64,000 nucleotides of DNA from Sthenelais limicola (lineage: Eukaryota > Annelida > Polychaeta > Phyllodocida > Sigalionidae). The DNA lies in NCBI GenBank assembly GCA_942159475.1, contig OW804098.1:80097178-80161177 (forward strand). Reading direction: 5' to 3'. Positions 37,901 through 49,900 of this stretch are shown piece by piece. Every line of letters begins with the position of its first letter. Within the stretch, counting starts at the first letter, position 1. The notes beneath the pieces are model-generated. The model did no database searches and was not told where the DNA came from. It worked only from the letters and a program-made list of their open reading frames with translations. The position numbers were made by a program, and so were the translations under genes.

Positions 37901-40900
37901 TGTTATAACGCTAGGTGGCGCAGCGTCCTTATATTCATCGGCAATAAATGACAGTTATAAATATGTTATGTAAACTGTTCCCCCCCCCCCCCCCCCAATT
38001 ACCGGCCTGTTGAACCTATACATGTAGACTGTCCTTCCGATTACAGGCCCACTGAACATAATCTCATGTAAGCTGTTTCCTATCAATTATAGACCCACTG
38101 AACTTATTGTTCACTGACATATACAAACACCTGCACTTACGTTGGAGGGAGCTTGGAGGGAAGCTGGATCTTCGCAAACATGACCTAGACCACCTGGAGG
38201 CCTCTGTATGGGTCCCTTCTAGTGAGGAAGCCAAGGATAAAATGTTGGAGAAGTGGAGGACCTCGCATGAGCGAGATGAGGACATGATAGTGGCACTTCA
38301 TCAGGTTGGACGATCGGATATTATCGCAATGCTAGGTAGGCTTTCAAGATTTTGTATCATCTTACCGCATGCTGAACAGTGAAAGGGGACATTAGGGAGG
38401 TTTTGATTCATTAATTATGGATAATCTTTATATCCTGTTACTGTGTAGCAAATAAAACGCAGGCTTGGGGGACAGGAGTTTTGATCCAGGAAAGCATGTT
38501 GAATAGCATAGGTTACAGGATAAATAACGTTGTTCAATTCATAACTCCAAAGTTCTATGCTAATTTACCTACTTCAGGTTACAGGTCCTTTATTTAGAAT
38601 GTAGAAATTTAATTTTCAACGTTTACGGTTTAGGTTATACTTAAGTCAGTGTGTTGTACCTTCACCCACTCACTGTTCCAATCTATCTATTCTGACTACT
38701 TTATAAGTCGCATATTTTAAATGTAAAGACTATAAATGCTGGCTTTCCAGGACTCTGAATCATGCTAATAGTCCAGTAGACAAACCCCCAAATATGGAGG
38801 AAGCGTGACTTGGAGTACTACTACGATTTTTATAAGGGCTATTATTGCGTTCAATACATCGTTTCAAGAAATATTGTTCCAGTGGCTTCTTGCTAGCAAA
38901 ATTGGATAACATAAGTTGAATTCACTTCAATAAATATAAGTTCCCAATCCCGCACAATCAGCTAAGTTAACAAAATATTACCATGAAGAAATAATGAATG
39001 TTTAACGTTGGTGTTAGCTTATATATCTTAAGTGTTGTTGTATTTCAGAGGAATCGTGCGGTATTGTTCCATTGAAACCGCTACATAACTCCAACCCGTT
39101 TCCCTCTATACAGTATCAAAAGGTAATATAGGAAAAATGTGTGTTGAATTGACAGTTATAGGTACCACCTCCAGTCACATATACATACTCATGTCATATG
39201 GTGATTATATATGGCGACCTTTTTGGTCATATTATTTGGTCATAATATTCTATATACTGATATCCCAAATATTTGTTGATATCAATTAACGAATTATCAG
39301 TATCTCTAATGTTCAAATTGATATCGATAAACCTCAGTTTGATATCGCTAAATACATTACTGGTATCACAAATCCATATTATCGATATATATGATATAAT
39401 TATGCAAACCAAACTAACGTTTGATATTGACAATTGTAAAACTGATATCGTCAATTATAAAACATATGATTAAATCAAATTTGATTTTAGAGATATAAAT
39501 AAATACATTAACAATATCTTTTGTGATTCCACTGTTAGGTATTAGAGATATTGGTACTAGGATTAATGATAAGTATCAATATATTTAAAGATCTTGATAG
39601 TTCCATTAATGATATCAGTATTTTAGATCGTTGATATCAGGAATATGAAATAGGAATATTAAAATTGGTGGTATAAAGTAATTGTATCTATATAAAACAA
39701 ATAATTGATTTGTTTAATTCAAAATACGTTTGTTGCTCCACACTCTCGATATCAGTATTGAATTCATGACCCAATTGCTCGCCATAATTATAATACAAAT
39801 ACCTATATATTGTATACGATTATTAAGAAAAAAGATTCTGAGCAATTAAAAACCTGAAGCTGATTTATGATATAATTGGCCCAATACCGGAGGTGGAGTG
39901 TTGGTTAAATTAAACTAACAATGGTCGAGGGATGGAAGGAGCTAGGGGGTCTATTTCGTTTAATCAACTAAATATCATATCAATTAAAAAGGGTAAGATT
40001 AATCATGTTTTTTTTTATAAATATGACAAAATCCTTCGAGCAGTCTGTTATAACTTTTCGGGTCTGTTTAGGATGCTACAATATGCCTGCAAAAATGCAG
40101 CAATGGCTCAATCAGTGAACATTTCTATCGTCCTTTTCATCTAACTACACTTAATTAAGTTTGAGAAACATATAAAACCCAATAGTATAGATTCCCTTAC
40201 AAAAAGACTTTCTTAACTGCTCTTGCTTTTGCTAGGATGGCAGAAACAAATTTACTGAGCAGTCGCAATTGCACCAATTTGAGGCTACATGTAGGAAAGG
40301 TTATGGGAAATGAATGAATGATAATAATAATCGAATAAATATTTAGCTGGAGTGGATGAGGCAACCTGAAATAAAGTGGACAGAAGTTGAGTATTTAATT
40401 GAGGTTTGTTTATTGAGGTCCCAATGTTTCAGGTTGCATAAGTATTTCAGCAAGGAGGGTTAATATGATGTTGCTTCAGCTTAGAAATATCACTTTTAAT
40501 AATAGGTCAGCCATCACACAAGTACATGAGATGGGGTTGTATCTGATGTATTGTATTTACCTTATAGGTTGTTGAACCAGACGTTTGCCAATATTGGAGC
40601 TCATTATTGGAGGATCTCATTGTGAATGAAGAGTTGCTTGACATCCTTCAATCAAAAGGGATTCTTCAACCGTACCACCGTACTGTACTTGAGGTTTGTT
40701 TTATCGCCTTATTGAAAACACAACACCCACCAAAATCGTTTGAGTAGATCTCCATTCGAAAAGAAAAATATTCACTAGCTTTAGTATCATAAATACCTGC
40801 TACATGAGTAATTCTGGATGAAATAAAATAATGAACGACCGTTTGCTTTCTTCTGCAATGTGTCAGCAATATATAAAGGTCTAGTTAAATAATACATTCT

Positions 40901-43900
40901 GGTATTAATATATATAAAGCCATTATTTACCCAGTATACTGATTTTTACTAGAGACCTCTTCTGCCACACCTGTTCTTAATTTCGTGTTTTTATTGTTGC
41001 ATTTGATAGAGAATCATAAATTATTTCAGAGATGTCATTTCATTCAATCTTTGTTTACTATACTGGGGTATTCATACAACTGAATTTCCTACAAGCAGGA
41101 AGAATAAGTGGGTTTAATAGTTTGTTGATTTCTAAACAATACCGAAAAGGCATGGCCAGCGATGTAAGCACGTCTGTGATTGGTCAATATAGATATGTTG
41201 TCCTTCCGTTGTGAATTGTAATAACTGAGTTCGAGATGAAGTTGGCCTGAACCACGATAGCGAGGTTTATTCACCATAAACATATACAATTAGATAAAAG
41301 AAAACATTTTGTTCAACAAGTGGACACAACCATCTATCTCGAGTTTAAGAACAACTTTTGTGATTCAATGGCTCTTGTTAAAACTTAATTTTGCATCCAA
41401 CCAGTGGCCACAGGTCACTCATTGGATACAAAATAAAGTGTTAACTTGAGCTGTTTAATCACACAAACAGTTTTAACTTCTCAATCAGTTCTATCTAATT
41501 ATTAAAAAATATGGTATTGGGTAACCAAAGTATCACATGAAGATTAAAATTATATCTAATTCATATAATTTGTAGGGATGCGACCCCAAAACAAAAGTAT
41601 CAAGGCTGGTTGAATTTCTTCTACGTGACTCAAGAAAAATGTTTAAAGAGACAGTGGAATCCTTCATGCGCGCTAATCAGTATGGCCCAGCTAACATGCT
41701 CCTTCAAATTGGTCAAATGTCATGGGAGTCACCAACAGTTGGAAATATTGCTCCTCGGCTTGATGAAGGTAACTTTCTTTATACTGTCGCTCACTTTATC
41801 TTTCCGTCATGCCCTTCTCTTGCTCTCACTGTACCACTTATCTTTCCTTGTTTCTCTCCTTCCCTTTCATTTTCTCTGTCCCTCTTTCTGGCTGTCCCTC
41901 TTTCTTGCGCGCTCTCTCTCTCCCTTTCTCTTCCTTTCTCTCAATCCCTCTCTGTGTTTCTCTCTAACTGTGTCCGCCATTCTTCATTTGTCTATTTGCC
42001 TCTATCAATCTGTACTTCTATACAATCAGATACCAACATTGTTGAAACTCTGAGGCCACCAGCTGTTCTGTATTAGTAGCCTTTTGGAAATTGAATTTCG
42101 GAGCTATCTGTCCATGTTTATGCATATTTTCTATTTTCAATCTAGATGAATATCACCTAATTCAGAAAACTCCTGTCAAAACTGTATAAAATGTCTTATT
42201 TACTGACTTTTATTTTCCTGTATTTTAAAGATTTCAAAGACTCGGTCAAGAGGCTTGTGGACAAGAATCTTCACTTTTATAAGACTCAGGACATACTAAA
42301 GAAAGGGGAAGGAGCATCAATGATCTCTGACATGTCTAAACTCTTCACAAAGCTCAAATTGGTAGAGAAAACCAACTGTTCCACAATTAGGTAGTTTATC
42401 AAAATAAGAATTCAAAACGTATTACAATGTAGTTGGACATGATGATCATAATAAGCAAATACACATGCCCTTGTTTTTATTTCCACAGTGTATTCATATA
42501 ATTTCCCTTATATTTGATATCACCACTTGCAGTTACTAATAATCATTTGTAATTAATAACCCATGCAATATTGCCTACGGATTTTATGTATAGACGTTTC
42601 ATTGTAGTAATTCACATAATTTACACTTGTACTTTTGATCTCCACACAATGCCTCAAAAAGTAGTGAATAGTTGTAGGGGTAGTGGAGGTGCATGGTGTC
42701 ATGCATAGCGGTAGAAATGCTAACGATTACACCACCAAGGTTGTCTATTTGATAAGGCTACCACTACCAACTAGCTCAACCACTCAGACCACCACAAACA
42801 TATTTTATTTGTTCGATAAGTTTTACAGAAAGGGGATACCCTTCTAGAATTTAATCCAGGTTACCCCAAAAGAATCCTGCATAAGATATGTTGTGGTATA
42901 TATCTGGTTGATGAATATGTAGTGTGGTAATTAAAGTACTTAGGTATTTCAGTTAAATAAAACTAAATTAGGAGATCCTACCAGTTTATTTACAAATGTT
43001 ACAATTTATTATGTTTCTCTATATGAAAAAATGAATCAAATCAATTACAGTGATCATGCTGAGTCTGGAGAGGAGGTTAACCTGAATCAAGTTCTTGAGA
43101 TGGATACAAAAGCTGTCCTGCTTATGGGAGCAACTGGAGCTGGAAAGTCTTGCCTCATTCTTGAAATTGCTGTCATTGCTGGGAAATGCCTAACAGGGGA
43201 GATTTCATCGCCCCCTGCCATTTTCAGTAACCTGAAAAATGTGGTGTATCTAAGACCACAAGACTGCAAGGAATCATTTGAAAAAACCATTGAGTCTGTG
43301 TTCAAGGACCGATTACAGAAAACTCAAGCGTTTGCTGCCTTACACCACTTTAAGAGTAAACCAACTGAAACTGGAGTGTTTGTCGACTCACTGGATGAAA
43401 TTTCGCACAAAAAAGACCTCATTGTAGAATTGTTCAGACAAATGGATGAAAGGCTTGTCATTTGTGGAGTCCGTACTAACCATCATGTTATTGATCCTTT
43501 AAGAAGCACATATGGCTTGCAAAGGATATTGGTTGAGGGATTCGAGGAACCAGACATTTGTACCTACATAGAAAGGTTCTTCAGTGACAGGTTTGACATT
43601 GTGAAAGAATTTCAAGGAATGGTGAATAAACACAAAAGGTTAAGAGGGCTCTTGTCTAATCCCTTGACTCTCTGTCTCGTCTGTTATCTGGTAAAGAAAG
43701 GCACCCAGAAAGTTAAGGACCTCACAGAAATTACCAAAGTGAAGATCTACTCAAAGGTTGAACAGTTGGCATGTTCACGTGAGAAATTGGACAAAGCAGA
43801 GGCAGAAAAGAACCTCAAACTGGCTCATAGTCATGCACTTATTACCTTGCTGGAAGGAGGTGACTTTCACTACAACGATATGAAGAACAAAGAAATAAAT

Positions 43901-46900
43901 GTGGAAGCATTACCATTTGTGACAATTGAACACGAGGAATATGATGATGATGAAAAGGGTAGGAAAGTGAGATGGCTACACTGGTCATATATTGAATATA
44001 GTGCTGCAAAAGCTCTTGAAGAATGTGATGAACGGGCTAGGAATGCTCAACTGATTTACATAGCTTCACAGACTCATTTGAACCAAGTACTTTTCTTCAT
44101 TATAGAACTCCTACCATTGGAATCACAGATTATAACATCTATTGTCAATGTCATCTTGGCAACACAGTGTCCAATTGAAACTCCGTGGTCCATGCATTGG
44201 CTGTTTGGTAAATGCAACAGTGGTGTGAACCGGCGTTTGACTGAGAGCATGAACTCTATCAAAATCAAAGACCTCATGTCCATGGAAGATTTTCAATACA
44301 GACTTGATCGGATCACCCCATGTGTTAAATGTTGGGATAAATTTGCAATAACTTCATGCACTGAACCACGATCAGATGAGACCTACTTCCGTGGAGGAAA
44401 GGCATCCATCATGAAAGGCAAGCGAGCTCTCCAAAACGCATTGCACTGTATTCATTGCATTGAAAGCGAAGATATTCGAATCGATACTTCCATCAAAACA
44501 TTAGCCCATTTTATCCCAGCAGAGTAAGTATACATGTACATCTATATTATGATAAATATGATGTCAATCCATTTTTTCCCATTCAATCAACTGATTTGGT
44601 AACTAAAAAGTGTAATATATTCATTTTATCTTTATTATTAGGGGCATGAAACTTGAAGTGCCTAACTCGGATAGGGAGGTCGATGTGAGAAAGCCATGTA
44701 AAACCACCCTTCATATCACTGCCAAGAAAATAGAGGACATTTCCGAGACCAGAGCCTTCTGTTTAGCTGGGGACGTCCACTTAAATGAAGTTCATCTGAA
44801 GTTGACAGATACCCCAGCTCAAGAAAGTAAGATGCTACATTCTGGGTGGAAGTCCATTTTCAAAAATCTGACCGAAAATACAAATTCCTTCACAGCTTCT
44901 GGATCAGTGGCAATTGATATTCCAGGGAGTATTGATCTGTTGCTGAGGATTTTACTTGACAATGTTGCACAACTAAATAAACATGGGATTCAAAGTATAA
45001 AGCTTCCTGACTTGAAAGGAAGCTCGGAGTTTATTGGAGAATTTGTGAAGAATCTGAAGAATAACAATTGGGTGCTAAAATCAAGGGACGATTACTCAGC
45101 GTTAGTACTGAAGATGATGCGTAAGCAAACAGAAAATAAAATCATCCTGGGGTGAGTTTGAACTTTATGATAGTAAAGACAATACTCTCATCAACAACTT
45201 GTTTTGCACTTATCATGTGGTGACCAGTGGAATTGCACCTTCAAGGGTGATATTCAATGTAAAGAAATGCAGTAAAAATATTTTCAGATGTGTTTAAAAT
45301 TATTTTGATATTTTGTAAATGTTTGTTATAGAAAATATTTTCATTAAGACTATTCATGTTATTGTGACTAACCATCCACTTTACATCATTTGAGTTTTCC
45401 CTCATTTTCATTTCTCCAGTGTTCCAGACAAGAAGATAACTGTTTGTGTCCCACGCAGTAACAAAGAAGTGAAAATAGTCTCCACAACCCGTGCACAACT
45501 GGTAGAGGCTTCATCACCCCTAGATCCTGTGCTGGCCAACAGTCTAAACCTTCTGACTGAGATATCAAATCTCCACATTGATATCAAACCTGGGGAAAGT
45601 AGCTCAAGCTCCTCGTTAGAGAACCTCACAAGTCACTGGGCATATTTTCTAAAATCTCTGTTGGAAAATGTCAATCATTTGCACAAACAAGGTCAACTGC
45701 ATTTAAATGCAAGTCCATGTGATGTTGAAGCTTTCCTGACCTGTGCTGCTGGTTCTTATGAAGATATAGCTGATGCAGGTTTCAAGAGTGTCCATCTGCC
45801 CCAAGTTGCAGAAGCTCCAAAAGGGTTTGGGAAGTTCCTCAAAACTCTGAAGAACACTGAACATTGGGACACGTCCTACAAAAACAAATGTTATGAACTG
45901 TATTTGCCTTCTGCCAAGTTCAAGGTCGTCTTGAAGTAGGTTTATAGGATATTTTTTAGAATTTTATACTGAGTCATATCTGACTTTAAAATCGTATATA
46001 TATAATACACAAACATACAATACAGTTTTAGACCTGGGTATGTTTGTAAAAGCTACATCAGAATGTTACTGAATATCTGAAAGAACAAAATCAACATAAT
46101 TCTAAATACAATATGTGGGAAATATGAAAGGGAATATCAGTAAAGTTTTTAATTTTCTTAATTTTTCTCAATAATTTTTCAGGTTAACAAAGCATCCACT
46201 CATGCTGCCAATACCAAACACAGATCGTCATGTGCTAATAGCAATTGAAGAGACCTGCAAATACATCCAAACATTTACAATCACAGATATTACAAAATCC
46301 CATGCTCTGTGTGTTCTGGGAAAGCCGGAGGTATTGAATGTGCGAATATCTGACCAAATCCCAATTAGGGGACCTGGAACATTGGAAACATTATTGATAT
46401 GCATCAAGAATGATTTGGAGAAGTTCTGTGGCCAGAGATTGCTAGAATTGGAATCTCCTACATCAGATTTGGTTAGCTTAATTGATCCTCTTGCCAATTA
46501 TCACCAAATGCTCTTTGACAAAGGCCTAAGAGAAATTACCATATCCGGACCAAAGTTTGGTTCAAACCTTGGTAAAATCTTAAAGGGTCTCATGAAAAAG
46601 AGATGGAAGATTACACGCAACCACCATGGCCATATCAGCGTCAAGTCAATCTATGGCTTGTCGATCTGCCTCACCATGTAAGGACCGAATCTTATAATAT
46701 TATTCTTTCTTTAATCTAGATCCTCACCATTTTAGAGTATTGTAGTGGTGTTCGTTCTATCATTTATAATATAAATATCTTAATTGAAAGGCAGGCTTAT
46801 GTCAAACTAACTGAGATCTTTCCATCAAATTCAGGGTGCATAAGGAGTTTGATTTCGTTCTCCCGAACGGTGGAAGGATATCTATCAAGGCAGAACAGCA

Positions 46901-49900
46901 AAAAAGGCACATCTCTGCACAGAACCCAAGACATTTGAGTCAATACAACACGTTTGGTTTTCTTGGGGAAACTGAACTATTGACATTGGAGTGTTCCAAC
47001 ATCTTCAACGTTGAGAATGAGCATGTCTCTTCAGACATATGGGAGTCAGTGCTGAGGGACATGAAAGATAGCATGATGCCATTCACTGGCGAGGGCAAAA
47101 TTATCTTGAAAACTGCCACAGTAAATCATCTAGAATTCATGAGGGCTGTATGTAAGCAAGAAATGATGGTTGCCACACATGAAGTCAAATCCATTGATTT
47201 GACTCATGTTGCAGCACTGACAAACGATTTTGTCAAATTTCTAAAGAAGCAGCAAGCAAACGACTGGAGATTGCAGTTCTTAGAGAAAGATCTGGAAATA
47301 AACCAAATTGTACTTTGGTCTGGGCACTATCCATTTCACATCAATTTGTGGTATGTTTGATTAGCATTATATTAAAAAAATGATATGATATTACTCAAGT
47401 GTTTGTTTCTCTATAATAAGATAAAATGTAATGCGATGTAATACCCTATCATCTGACAGTGATAATTAATATTCTGTTGTTATGATTCCAGTTTCAAAAC
47501 AGCTCCAATAAATATTGTGGCTTCCCCAGCATCCTGCTATGTCCAGATAAAAGGTACACCAGAGCTACCCATCATACAAGTTGAACATCCAGCAGACATT
47601 TCTTCTTCCGGTGTGATCAATATCTTTGTGGGTTTCAATCAAATTACAATCCATGTCGGCAAACCTGAGAAACAGGCAGCCATCAAGAGAATGGGTTCAC
47701 AGACAAACACTGAAGAGCAGCTAGCCAATGTTCAAACTTCATGGGATAATGCTGTCACAGCGTTTATACTTGATTTGCCTGCACTGCCACAAACTTCGAG
47801 ACGCCTAATGATCAATGCAGAAGAATTTCACATTGCAGCTTTTCTCATGGTGTGTAGTGCAAGGCACCAGGAAATTAGTGCACATGGTTTCCGAGAGATA
47901 GAGCTTGGGCCACTCTCACATGTGACACCAGAGATTGCTTCTGTATTACTCATGATGGAAGAGACGCAATGGAAAATGAGTCTCGAGAGGGAAAGCTGTA
48001 TTGATGTTGTTGGACCAGGGGGTAAATTGCAGATTAAAATCCGGTATGTTCAGCTATCATAATTATGTATGACTTTTCTGATTTTTATCAATTAAGGGGA
48101 AAAGGGGTGGTGAATTTCTTACCAGGGGTCGCATACCTAAACAAATGTAATGGAATGTAAAATAAGTTCATTAATCAAATATGGTTAATGAAAATAAACT
48201 ACATTTTTCATGCATATGGAATATTATCTAGAAGAGTTTTCTAAGTTTTTAAAACCTGAAAGTTGGCACCGAGTCTGAAGGTGCTAATTTGTCATCTCCA
48301 TACTTGGTTTGCAGATTTTCAAGCAGAGCTGTCCAAGTGTTTTCCACTCAGGGTCAACAAACTTGTTCAATCACGGCTAGAGAAAAAAGAATCACAATTG
48401 AAGTTCAAAAACCTGAGGATGTTGCAGGAGTTCAGGCATTCAACTTTATAGGTGTCACTGAGTGCATTGAGTTGAAAACCACTCATGAATACTGTGATAA
48501 GCAAGGCCCAGTCGGCTGGAAAGCTCTACTTGAACACTTCACAAAAAACAAAACACTTCTTACAGGCAAAGGCGAGTTGGTTCTCAGCGTGCCTTCTTCC
48601 CAGTTGAAGGGCTTCTTTCTTGCCCTGCAAGTTGAAGGCATGTGTGAGAGGTTGGGAGGCACTGGCCTGCAGAAAGTGCATGTACCAAATATCATGACCC
48701 TGCTAGCTGATGCATCAGGAGTGCTGAAGGAGATGACCAGTAAGGAGTGGAGAGCCGAATGTCAACATGGCGATCAACTCTATCTCACCCAGGAGTTTGG
48801 CAAAGTTCAAGTGCTTATTGGGTTTGTGGCTATATGATACATTCCAATCATAGGGGCATTTTTATGTTAAAACCTGTGTCAAAACCATTATTGCTTAACA
48901 GGTTTCAAAGGTGAATGCCAGCATTCAATCAAAATAGAAGGAATCATGGATTTGGATTTAGAAAGAACATGGTTGGGGGAATCCGAAAAGCTGATAAAAA
49001 CCATGTCATTGAATTAGTTTTTATTTTAGGGACCATTGAAATAATACTACAACTCCCTACAGGAGTCAATGAAAAAAAAATCTTTTCCCCCATTTTTTCA
49101 GAATTTCAGATGACTGAATCTTGCGATTTCCTTTAAAATCTGCATATACATAGCTGACATATTATTTTTTACACTTAGCACATATTGGGCGTGTTGAAGA
49201 ATCGCACAAACGTAAAGAACACGATCATAGGCATATGAATAGCCTATAACACCTGCTGGGCTATATTCTACGCTGGAGATTGAATTCTTTTTTTTTCGTC
49301 CTTGCAGAGAACGAGTCCTATAAGTTGATTATTATTGATGCCTTATTTTGTCAGTAAAATATACATAATTTCAATAAATAATATAATTGTCCATATGGCC
49401 AATTCCACCAATTTGACAACATTTGGCCCCCTAGACCCCCCCTGGGTACCCAAAAATATTTTTTACATTAATCAGTTGAGTTGTTATTTTTTATCAACCT
49501 CATATATATGCACATTGAACTACCAAGTATGGAACCATTGTGATTATTAGTTATTTTTTTACAGGGGGTTGAAATAAGAAATAAGAAAAAAATGCCAAAA
49601 ATAGCATGTCGTGTGCCGTCACGCTACATGAATAAGAAAATAGAATACAAGTTAATTAAATATTTTCATTGTATTTGCCACCATAGCATATAATACGTAT
49701 AGGAAAAGACTTCGAAATTGATATAAAATGAATAATGACAGTAAATGTTTATAAATTTATGACAAATCAAGCTGGAAAATAAGGTTATATTTTCAGCTTT
49801 ACTTCTTGGCAGTGCCTAACAAAGAGACGTAATATAAATGTAAATAGTGTGGAAAGACATTCGATTTAAAAGGTGAGAACATTTTACCAGACACTAATGT

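Noticed and set aside
41610..42076. Two long overlapping plus-strand frames of about 145 codons
   Set aside because: One is the CARD exon reading into its intron, the other is a shifted frame. The Leu/Ser-rich ends come from the CT-rich intron tract.
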